Below are positions 56,571 to 64,000 of a DNA stretch of 64,000 nt, piece after piece; positions within the stretch are counted from its first letter, which is position 1; every line of letters starts with the position of its first letter. The notes under the pieces were generated by a model, which saw only the letters and a program-made list of their open reading frames with translations, did no database searches and was not told where the DNA came from. This DNA comes from Pochonia chlamydosporia 170. Taxonomy: Eukaryota > Ascomycota > Sordariomycetes > Hypocreales > Clavicipitaceae. Position numbers and translations under genes: made by a program. The stretch spans positions 496,001-560,000 of the forward strand of contig NW_019154046.1 in the NCBI RefSeq assembly GCF_001653235.2. The letters are read 5' to 3'.

Positions 56571-57123
56571 CTAAGGACTAGGGTCGTTCAATAGATCATG
56601 GATACCCAAGAGGATCTGCTTCACGGTAATAGCGGCCTTCCTCGCTTCGGCCTCGTTGAGCATCGAAAGGCAGGCGGTGCCGGAAGGGTAGACATCAGGA
56701 TGGAACAACGGGGGCATAAATTTGCCTAACCATTGGTATTAGTTCTCATATCATTATAGGACGTATTTGAATTGGGCTCCACAGCTTACATTTGGGGGGC
56801 CTAGCCGGATATTCTGTGGGCGAACGGTGTCAATTGAAACCATGCTGGAGGTGAAAGTTGGTGTTACAAACCCTCTGGAAACGCAACGGCCAGCTTAAAC
56901 AAACCGCCTTTGCAGATCGTCTTCTCCTTACCAGGAATGCCACATTCCCAGCTCTTCAAGTCCACCACACCCTCCTTAGTCCGCGCTGGCTTGACTTAGA
57001 AACGGAACGGGTGGTCGCGCCGCCACTGCTTTCTACGGGTCCTCGGTTAGCTGCGAAACTCTCGCCACGTAAAACTGCGCATACCCACCTTTCTTCTTGT
57101 AATCGGCTCTGATACAGAGCCAT
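56571..57123 (-). pseudogene. ubc9: UBC9-like SUMO-conjugating enzyme (E2) pseudogene
   Basis: Four exons, 57,123-57,089, 57,033-56,872, 56,813-56,790 and 56,725-56,571, with clean GT..AG introns. They encode [83 protein letters not shown] and [19 protein letters not shown]. This is the E2 that transfers SUMO, and the catalytic cysteine in SGTACLS is kept. Two lesions are visible: a TAA right after HPFRF, where the family has HPFGFYA, and a TAG after NDPSP, where ESPAQAEAY and the last helices should follow. The Trp of TIWEGG is Cys. It is best read as a duplicated, decayed copy; the functional gene should lie elsewhere. Confidence 0.88.
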
Positions 57124-57801
57124 GGCTAGAGTTCGAAAGAACTAAGGTATGCTGAGATCCTTCGCTGGAGAAGGTATCGTCGTATTGGCCTGCGGTTTTA
57201 ATTTACCGCCTCCATTGGTGGCGGTGTTGGTGGCGGTGCCGCAACTTTGTTCGCCATCAGAGTCTCTCCCTACTTCTACCGTCACACCCACAACCACTTG
57301 AACCATATTATTAATATACCTTCACCATTATCGTCAAGGCCATTATCTTCCATAACTTTCAGGTCCTTTCGGTTGTTGTCGTTTGCCTTAATCATCATCA
57401 GTCCTACACGTTGCACCTCATCATTGACGTGCTTTTATATCACCAACTACGCCTGTCGCACTAGGACTATGGACGGTTCTCCCTATCCGAGTTATGGTTT
57501 CCACGGGACCTCTGCGGCATTGCGGATTGGCCGACCGGTACCAGGATACTGGAAGCATTGCAAGATACTGATGTTGGGTACGCACATGAATGGCGTAGCG
57601 CTAAATGAACTCAGAAAGTCATGACACCATTTCAGAAGGATTAAGATGGATTAGCGGAATATTCCTCGCGGCGGTGTCCATAAGCTCGAAAATCCTGCGT
57701 ACCGAGTGTCCAGCAAGTATAACGGTGTTCCCGCCACCAATAGATCTCAAAGGCCATGAGCAACTCTCTTACCCCTTTCGAAGACAACAATTACTATCTT
57801 C
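57124..57801. other. Intergenic between the UBC9 copy and the TPR NLR
   Basis: Contains the GC-rich words gtggcggtgttggtggcggtg near 57,220 and a T/C-rich patch at 57,260-57,440. The 125-codon plus-strand frame here is low-complexity and unsupported. Confidence 0.35.
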
Positions 57802-58720
57802 TTATACACGATGCTCCTTTCCCAACACCTTCACTCTCAGTGCCACCCTCTCTCGATGCATCTTCTCTGCCTCCACGTACTTTCCCTGCCTGCTTAGTGC
57901 CTGTGCCAGATTGTTCATGCTCACTAACGTATCTGGGTGCTCCTTTCCTAACACCGTCACTCTGAGTGCCAGCGTCTCTCGATGCATCTTCTCTGCCTCC
58001 ACATACTTTCCCTGATCGCTTAGTGCCTGTGCCAGATTATTCATGATCGCCAGCGTAGCTAGATGCTCCTTTCCCGACACCTTCACGATCAGCACCAGCG
58101 TCTCTCGATGCATCTTCTCTGCCTCCACGTGCTTTCCCTGGTTGCCTAGAGCAAGGGCCAGATTGTTCATGCACCTCAGCGTATCTAGGTGCTCCTTTCC
58201 TGACACCTTCACTCTAAGTACCAGCATCTCTCGATACATCTTCTCTGCCTCCATGTACTTTCCCTGATCGCTTAGTGCCTGTGCCAGATTATTCATGATT
58301 GTGAGTGTAGCTGGATGCTCCTTTCCTGACACCGTCACTCTGAGTGCCAGCGTCTCTCGATACATCTTCTCTGCCTCCACGTACTTTCCCTGGTTGCTCA
58401 GTGCCTGTGCCAGATTATTCATGAGGGTCAGCGTGTCTGGATGCTCCTTTCCTAACACCTTCACGCTTAGTACTAGCGTCTCTCGATGCATCTTCTCTGC
58501 CTCCACGTACTTTCCCTGGTTACCTAGAGCAAGGGCCAGATTGTTCATGCTTACTAACGTATCTGGATGCTCCTTTCCCCACACCTTCACGCTTAGTACT
58601 AGCGTCTCTCGATGTATCTTCTCTGCCTCCACGTACTTTCCCTGGTTGCTGAGGGCCTGTGCCAGGTGGTCCATGCTTGTCAGCGTGTTCGGGTGCTCCT
58701 TTCCTAACACCTCGACTAGT
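57802..58720 (-). repeat. Seven tandem 126-bp TPR units
   Basis: 42-codon units of the consensus GKEHPDTLTSMNNLAQALSN plus QGKYVEAEKMHRETLALRVKVL. They vary at few sites (HPDT/HLAT/HPAT; LVSM/LTIM/LRCM; SNQG/SDQG/GNQG). The homogenisation matches that of the WD40 and ankyrin arrays in the other two NLRs. Confidence 0.9.
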
Positions 58721-59970
58721 TGTGGAAGAAGCTGTCGCAGAGTATGTTCCGCAGCTTTGTAATGTCCTAGTGCTCGCTCACAATACTCTACTCGACTCAG
58801 CAGCAACATCCTAGCATTGGCATTGTAAATTTCAGGTAGACCTGCAACATGTATAGCATGGGGCAGATATGCTGTCCAAATCTCTCTTTTGATGTGATTG
58901 CCGTAAGGGACAACATTTACCAGGCGCGCCAATACTTTCTCCGCCCTCATGTTCCACAGACTATGCTCTCTCAACCAATTTCGAGTTGCTAGACGCACAA
59001 GTCGATGCATATCAAACGTTCTTTCTTGATACTGCTGCTCTCCTCCCGCCTGCTTTTCTCGACGTTCGGTAACAAAGGCATACGCATCTAACATTCCAAT
59101 CGCCTCTACAGCCTCCAATTCACTACCCCCAGGCAACAGCAGCGAAGCAGGAATATTCTCGCCAGTTGTGCATGCCATAAAGTATAAATACTCTGCAGCA
59201 AGCGCATTTTGACTTTGGATATGCCCGAATGATATATACCATGTTGTTGCTACTGGATTCTTCGTATTTTGGTGTCTGCCCTGGTCGTGAAACTCTTTAC
59301 TCAGCAGATCAATGGCATCTTTCTCTCTGTCCCTGTAAATGGACGTATAGTCTGAGAGGGTGCTGTTGGCTTTGTTGATAAACGCAGCTGCCTGAACGAT
59401 AGCTAGGGCCAGGAAGGCGAGCATTTTGAGAAACAAGTCAACGACCTTTTCATCCTCGAGCTGGTGCTGATGCTTTGGGAGTAGGCGCGTCCTCAATAAT
59501 TCCTTAGCTTCTACTTCGCTCAACTCACCCAGCTCTATAACGTTATTCCCAGCCAGATCGATTGCAGCTGCTCGAGTACGGGTGGTAAAGACGATGGAGC
59601 CTTTTCGACTGTGCGGGAGGTAGTCAATCAACGGATCCGCAGCGGTGTTCACTTCACGCGAGTCGAAAAGGATGGTAACATCGTCGGCGTTGTCAACGAT
59701 CATTAACCATCCTCCAAACCTTTCGTCACTCAATTTTTCCCTGACGAGTCGTTTCACATCAACCTTGCCATCCGCAATTCCCGGTATACGCAAGAGCGTC
59801 CCTATCTCTCGGTATGCCTGCTCAAAGGTTTCTCGGCTAACCACTGGTACCCAGAAGATGGCGCGGGCTGGCAGCTGCTCTCTCGCACGATAAACCGACT
59901 CGAGTGCAAGAGCCGACTTTCCACAGCCGCCAAGGCCATATATCGCAAGTCGCTGGGAGTCAGTTGAGAG

Positions 59971-60086
59971 GGCGACTGATACATGGGCGCCCGGGCGCCC
60001 ATTTATCCTTGGGCGCCTGGGCGCGCAACTGACTAATCACCGCTCAGGGTGCTTTCTTATTGGCGCATCTAACACGCGCCTTGCAG
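59971..60086 (+). repeat. MULE left terminal inverted repeat
   Basis: 116 bp, including about 26 bp (59,985-60,010) not present in the right copy. The rest pairs with 62,923-63,019 with one or a few mismatches. It ends in a GC palindrome-rich zone (GGGCGCCCGGGCGCCC) that could fold back. Confidence 0.88.
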
Positions 60087-60124
60087 GCGCCATACAAGTA
60101 AACATCTCCAATTACGGATCAGAA

Positions 60125-61393
60125 ATGGCCGAGGATACTTTCATGGAAGATGCCCTTCCGCGCGAAGGCATTTACGAATCACGCGAGGCTCTTCTCGAGG
60201 ACATTAATTCCTGGGCGAAACCCCGTGGCTATGCATTTACAACTGGAAAGTCCACTAAGACTCCAAGTGGGCGAGTTAAAGTTGTCTACGCATGTGACAG
60301 AAACAAAAAACCACCTGGCTCATCTGAGGGACGAGTACGCCGTACTTCAAGTCGAAGAACGGGCTGTAAGTTCTCGGTTCTAGCTAAGCAATCGCTAGAT
60401 GGAAGTACATGGGTTCTAACCCATCGACCAGATGCAGAATGCGCTAGGCACAACCATCCACCAAGCGCGGACCCATCTGCCCACCCTGCACATCGAAGAT
60501 TTGAAGAACAAGATGCTATGACTGTGTCGAAACTTGCGATATCAGGCACTGCTCCGCGAGAAATAGGAAGCTACCTTCACAAACATTCTGACACCCTCGC
60601 GACGCAGCGAGATATATACAATCGGATCGCGGCAACAAGGAGAAATCTGCGTGAAGGCCAGAGTAGCATCCAGGCATTAGTTGACCAATTACAAAGAGAA
60701 GGCTTCTCGTGCCGAGTTCGACTGGACCCAGACAATCGATTAACGGCTATCTTCTTTGCTCATCCCGATTCCATTGCATATCTTCAGTGCAATCCAGACG
60801 TGTTGCTTCTTGACTGCACTTATAAGACAAACAAACATCACATGCCACTACTTGACATGGTTGGGGTTGACTCCTGTCAACGATCCTTCTGCATAGCATT
60901 TGCCTTTCTTTTGGGTGAAACTGAGGAGGACTATTCGTGGGCATTGGAAAACCTTAGGTCCCTCTATCAGCGCGATCTTCCCTCTGTTATATTGACAGAC
61001 AGGTGCCTTGCGGCAATGAATGCTGCCGCAATTTGGTTTTCTGCGTCTAAACCCCTGCTTTGCTTATGGCATGTGAACAAGGCGGTACTTCAATACTGCC
61101 GGCCATTTTTTGTATCGAAGGGTGGTCAAGCAACAAACGAGGCAGAGGAAGAGGCATGGAATGTATTCTACGCTTCTTGGCATTTAATTGTGGCTTCCCC
61201 AAACGAGAAAATATTTAAAGAGCGCTTGGCGAAGTTTGAGCAGCAGTATGGCGATAAGCATCCCGAGTCGGTGGGATATATCAGAATGTATTGGCTTGAC
61301 CCGTACAAGGAGATGATTGTTAAAGCATGGGTGGATAAACACTTGCACTTTGGCAACGTGGCCACCTCAAGGCAGGTGCAATGTGGAGTTTAG
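60125..61393 (+). CDS. MULE transposase, N-terminal and catalytic part
   Basis: 422 codons from MAEDTFMEDALPREGIYESR. A FAR1/WRKY-GCM1-type zinc domain is spelled by Cys57, Cys81, His109 and His111. The MULE catalytic domain follows with Asp230 (VLLLDCTYKTNKH), Asp292 (VILTDRCLAA), the LLCLWH motif, and an acidic EAEEEAW stretch containing the likely catalytic Glu. The frame ends at a TAG just after SRQVQCGV, where the 20-kb copy reads through GMIEDGETNSSPRAEGIHSL. Relative to that copy there is a 2-bp gain (gtgt) and a TAG. No intron with an in-frame phase fits this gap, so it is probably a lesion. Confidence 0.9.
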   Translation: MAEDTFMEDALPREGIYESREALLEDINSWAKPRGYAFTTGKSTKTPSGRVKVVYACDRNKKPPGSSEGRVRRTSSRRTGCKFSVLAKQSLDGSTWVLTHRPDAECARHNHPPSADPSAHPAHRRFEEQDAMTVSKLAISGTAPREIGSYLHKHSDTLATQRDIYNRIAATRRNLREGQSSIQALVDQLQREGFSCRVRLDPDNRLTAIFFAHPDSIAYLQCNPDVLLLDCTYKTNKHHMPLLDMVGVDSCQRSFCIAFAFLLGETEEDYSWALENLRSLYQRDLPSVILTDRCLAAMNAAAIWFSASKPLLCLWHVNKAVLQYCRPFFVSKGGQATNEAEEEAWNVFYASWHLIVASPNEKIFKERLAKFEQQYGDKHPESVGYIRMYWLDPYKEMIVKAWVDKHLHFGNVATSRQVQCGV

Positions 61394-61443
61394 CGCTGGA
61401 TAGAAACTAATGTGTATTCTTTAGGGCTGAAGGTATCCATTCA

Positions 61444-62793
61444 TTGATTAAGTCGTACATCAAGATGTCCACGTTTGACCTCTTTGACGTGTGGCAGGCG
61501 ATAAAGCATGCTATTACAAACCAGCTGAAAGAACTAAAACACCTACAAGCATCTCAGCAGCTACGCATTCCTCTAGATGTCTCGGGAGTATTATTTGAGG
61601 CCGTTCGAGGTTGGGTTTCCTGGCAAGCTCTGCGCAAAGTGCAAGACCAGCGGCAACTACTCCAAAAGCCACCTAGAGCTACTTGTAGCCAGACTTTTAC
61701 GGCTTCGCAGGGTCTGCCATGTTCCCATACACTACAGCAGCTAGAAGAACAGAGTTGGAGTCTCTCTCTTGAGCATTTCCATCCACATTGGCATTTGAAA
61801 CGTGATGTCGCTCAGCCGCGGCCGATTTTGGAACCAGAGCAACGGATAAACCAAGTAAAACCGAAACTCACTCAGCCAGTAACAAGCACACGCCGCGAGC
61901 CGTGTGGTTTCGAGCGAATTGAGGAAGGACAAAGAGCTCCTAGTAAATGTAGCAGATGCCACACGCTTGGTCATATAATGACCTCAAGAGCGTGCCCCCT
62001 AAGGTTTAAAGGGTTAGCACCGCAAATCGCTCAGGCGCCGGAGCCTAAGGCAAAGCTTTCCACTGGCACAAATCCTACAGTGACTCCAAATGCTGTTTTA
62101 GTTGATCTTACTGCATGCGATTCGGCAGCAGGGCATGCGACTCCTTCAATTGCTAGGGATACATCGCCTTCTAAAACTCACCAGGGCTTGCTTTCAGTCG
62201 TACCGACGTTATTGGTATCTTCACCTCCCGTGCTGGATATGTCAACTGCTTCTGACTATCCCATGATGGCTTCTAACCCGAAGCAGCCTTTACCAACGTC
62301 TACGGACAAGGAAGCGCTCCAGAAGGAGCCTTTAATTCGTCAAGCACCTGCGCAACCCCGGCAGCAATACGATTCTCCAGAGGCCATTTATGCGCGATAT
62401 ATCTCCGCAAGAAGTACATGGTATGAGGCGCAACCTGCTGGCAGCATCAGAACCAATCAGCAATATCGGAAGGCCATGGGGCTTCCACAAAGATATAATA
62501 GGCAAAGTTATAACTGGTGCCTAGACTACAAACAAATGTCCAAGCGGTGCATCAATACAGCGGGGTCTAGGGAATGGACGAGAGAGGAGATGATGGCGTA
62601 TTTAGATTGGAGCAAGGCGGAAGACGAACGCATTGAGGCTGTAGTAACAAAAGAGCTGCATAATAGCCCCTTAGCGGGGAAGAGGAGAGGGATGAAAGAC
62701 ATATGGAGAAGCGTAGAAAGGGATAGTAAAGAGCAGCAGGAGTTACACTCAAGGGCGAGTGAGGTAGGCGAGTGTATAGTGGTAAAGCCATAA
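61444..62793 (+). CDS. MULE transposase, C-terminal part in another frame
   Basis: Continues with EGIHSLIKSYIKMSTFDLFD (reading from about 61,430; the first ATG lies inside), the C-terminal catalytic helices, FHPHWHLKRDV, a CCHC zinc knuckle KCSRCHTLGHIMTSRACP, a Pro/Ser/Thr-rich linker, and a terminal helical domain (QYDSPEAIYARYISARSTWY; RKAMGLPQRYNRQSYNW; MMAYLDWSKAED). Without the frame break it would form one polypeptide of about 870 aa with the preceding part. Confidence 0.85.
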   Translation: MIKSYIKMSTFDLFDVWQAIKHAITNQLKELKHLQASQQLRIPLDVSGVLFEAVRGWVSWQALRKVQDQRQLLQKPPRATCSQTFTASQGLPCSHTLQQLEEQSWSLSLEHFHPHWHLKRDVAQPRPILEPEQRINQVKPKLTQPVTSTRREPCGFERIEEGQRAPSKCSRCHTLGHIMTSRACPLRFKGLAPQIAQAPEPKAKLSTGTNPTVTPNAVLVDLTACDSAAGHATPSIARDTSPSKTHQGLLSVVPTLLVSSPPVLDMSTASDYPMMASNPKQPLPTSTDKEALQKEPLIRQAPAQPRQQYDSPEAIYARYISARSTWYEAQPAGSIRTNQQYRKAMGLPQRYNRQSYNWCLDYKQMSKRCINTAGSREWTREEMMAYLDWSKAEDERIEAVVTKELHNSPLAGKRRGMKDIWRSVERDSKEQQELHSRASEVGECIVVKP

Positions 62794-62922
62794 GTACATC
62801 AGCCAAAAAAAAAATTAATATTGTAGCGCAGTACTATACTAGCTAGGTTGTACAATTTGTGGTTAGTTGCTTTTGTCGTTAAAGTTAATTTAGGTATGTT
62901 ATTCAACGACATCCAGTGCCAT

Positions 62923-63019
62923 CTGCAAGGCGCGTGTTAGATGCGCCAATGAGAAAGCACCCTGAGCGGTGATTAGTCAGTTGCGCGCCCAGGCGCGCAA
63001 CTGAAATGTATCAGTCGCC
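62923..63019 (-). repeat. MULE right terminal inverted repeat
   Basis: 97 bp, reverse complement of the left repeat apart from the 26-bp GC-rich insertion there and a TTCAGTTGC stretch specific to this side. The outermost base is 63,019, followed at once by the target duplication. Confidence 0.9.
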
Positions 63020-64000
63020 AGTTGAGAGGATATGATGACTAAGTTGAGCGAGCTGGTCAACTCGCCCAGCAAACGATGGGGTCCTTGCAAATGGGACCAG
63101 CCACGGGGCTGCTTCAAATTAGTGGATTGCATTGAAACATGAATATATTGACAATATGACATTTATTCGATTATATCGAATTTTTGTATGCAACAATCTC
63201 GGTTTTAGTTAAATCATTCACTAACCTTCGATTTCCATTGTTTCAACTGTACCAGGTTGAATCCTGCTGAGCAGCTCTCTGGTGAACACGGCCGCATTTC
63301 CAGCCGCATGGGACCTCCAAACGTCGTTCTTATGAGAATCTGCATAGTCTGAGATGCCACGAATGACTAAACATCTTCTGTTGACATCGACCCCCGCCGC
63401 TTCCATCTCAACACAAAGCGCCCCATCACATTTCGCGCTTATCCTATCTCTCTCTTCGCCATTCTGGACGACTGCATTGCCGGTAGCGATTCTCCCTAGA
63501 TGAAAGACGAACTTATTTTTGTCATTTGTAGTTCGTTGGGGACGCTGGACGAGCTCGTTTTGATCGCATGCCGCGCAGTTAGATCCGTATTTTCCGACGT
63601 GGCAATACGCAGCCTTGAAAAGCCTATCTTGGTCAAAGCCGGGTTGGGTGAATTCGTCGAAATCTCGCAATCGTGCAAGTTGATCATGGAATCTGGTGCG
63701 GCGCAACTTATGGTCTGACACGAGAATGCTCAGAGCGTTCGTGAGTCTCCAGTCTGGGTTCTGCATGGTCCCTACCACCTCGAACTGCCCGTTGATTTTC
63801 GACTTGCCCCTGTCATGATAGATACAAGCAGGCTTTCCGTCACCAGGCCATCCGACGACCACGTCTCCAAGGTGAATGTCGTCGAGAGGATTCCCAGAGA
63901 CGTGTGGACGGGGAATCCCACCTCCAATCCCAACAAGGACTGCCATTCTGATGTTGGGAAAGGTCTTAAACATGGATCCCGTCAAGCGTCCCGCATTGAC

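Larger units (their letters stand above)
59971..63019 (+). mobile_element. MULE (Mutator-like element), 3,049 bp, with TIRs and TSD
   Basis: The left terminal repeat (59,971-60,086) and right terminal repeat (62,923-63,019) both begin, reading inward, GGCGACTGATACAT and share GGGCGCCTGGGCGCGCAACT, GACTAATCACCGCTCAGGGT, a tract differing by one base, then GGCGCATCTAACACGCGCCT and TGCAG. The left end has about 26 extra GC-rich bases after GATACAT. Between the repeats lies a transposase in two frames (60,125-61,393 and 61,444-62,793), followed by an A-rich tract at 62,806. Flanking duplication is perfect. Transposition would be cut-and-paste, but the transposase carries a frame break. Confidence 0.93.
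59962..63028. other. 9-bp target-site duplication AGTTGAGAG
   Basis: AGTTGAGAG stands at 59,962-59,970 and again at 63,020-63,028, directly outside the MULE ends. A perfect 9-bp duplication is characteristic of Mutator-type transposition and indicates a fairly recent insertion. Confidence 0.92.
57802..64000 (-). pseudogene. PNP-NB-ARC-TPR NLR-like gene, split by a MULE
   Basis: Minus strand, 5' end beyond the right edge. Exon 1 (64,000-63,226): PNP_UDP (VLVGIGGGIPRPHVSG, DDIHLGDVVVGWPGDG, CVEMEAAGVDVNRRCLVIRG, ISDYADSHKND). Intron 63,225-63,112 (gttagt..ttgaag). Exon 2 starts AAPWLVPFARTPSFAGRVDQ, LAQLSHHILS; there the 3,049-bp MULE (59,971-63,019) is inserted. Beyond it the frame resumes TDSQRLAIYGLGGCGKSALA (P-loop), GGWLMIVDNADD (kinase-2), GSIVFTTRTRA, then MHRLVRLATRNWLR and seven TPR units to a stop at 57,802. 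Removing the insert and one target copy restores a continuous frame on both sides, so the gene was intact when the element landed. The last TPR ends at GKEHRV, slightly short of a full unit. Same family and role as the other two NLRs. Confidence 0.93.

Noticed and set aside
57605..58762. Plus-strand Cys/Ser/Phe-rich repeated frames
   Set aside because: Antisense of the TPR array of the NLR.
61341..61435. Intron in the MULE transposase near 61.4 kb
   Set aside because: A branch-like actaat and a ttctttag acceptor are present, but every donor tested gives the wrong phase; the 20-kb copy is continuous here.
1..64000. CRISPR arrays, bacterial operons, tRNA genes
   Set aside because: Gene structure is eukaryotic; no spaced direct repeats of CRISPR type and no convincing tRNA cloverleaf were seen by eye. 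A tRNAscan run would settle the last point.

Overview
The window looks like an accessory, transposon-rich region of a filamentous ascomycete (Pezizomycotina). The support is genes with short introns (about 50-110 nt, GT..AG, CTAAC/CTAAT branch points), PTH11-like/rhodopsin and MARVEL-like membrane proteins, fungal STAND/NLR proteins, MULE and integrase-type transposons, and stop codons of the CpA->TpA type expected from repeat-induced point mutation (RIP). I cannot name the order or species.

The backbone is a cluster of NLR-like incompatibility genes built on an N-terminal nucleoside-phosphorylase (PNP_UDP) domain. Three nearly complete genes carry three different repeat classes: PNP-NACHT-WD40 (13.3-18.1 kb, +), PNP-NACHT-ankyrin (39.1-43.3 kb, -) and PNP-NB-ARC-TPR (57.8-64.0 kb, -, running off the right edge). 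Around them lie a PNP-only gene (50.3-51.3 kb), a truncated PNP-NB-ARC gene (46.1-47.3 kb) and small fragments of PNP (27.5, 30.2, 55.4 kb), NACHT (38.3 kb), NB-ARC (55.5 kb), TPR (19.1 kb) and possibly ankyrin (37.0 kb). Only the ankyrin gene has no visible lesion. The WD40 gene has three in-frame TAG codons, and the TPR gene is split by a 3,049-bp MULE with a perfect 9-bp target duplication.

Left to right: 0-1.7 kb holds transposon wrecks; 7.2-8.8 kb an intact PTH11-like gene; 12.4-12.6 kb an arsH fragment; 13.3-18.1 kb the WD40 NLR; 19-22.8 kb a truncated J-domain-like gene and a decayed MULE; 25.5-27.3 kb a secreted carboxylesterase with one frameshift; 30.4-31.5 kb a single-pass membrane protein; 32.1-32.4 kb a three-exon defensin-like peptide gene; 37.3-37.7 kb a bZIP fragment; 39-43 kb the ankyrin NLR; 48.3-49.4 kb a tetraspan gene; 53.7-54.1 kb an array of palindromic motifs; 55.96-56.34 kb a small MADS-like gene; 56.6-57.1 kb a broken copy of the SUMO-conjugating enzyme gene; then the TPR NLR with its MULE.

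Functionally the region reads as a self/non-self recognition cluster under birth and death: NLR paralogues are duplicated, truncated, inverted and hit by transposons and RIP-like mutation, while their repeat arrays stay strongly homogenised. Several real genes (defensin-like, MADS-like, membrane ectodomain, UBC9-like) become visible only when short exons are spliced by eye. All domain calls are from reading the sequence; no database search was run.
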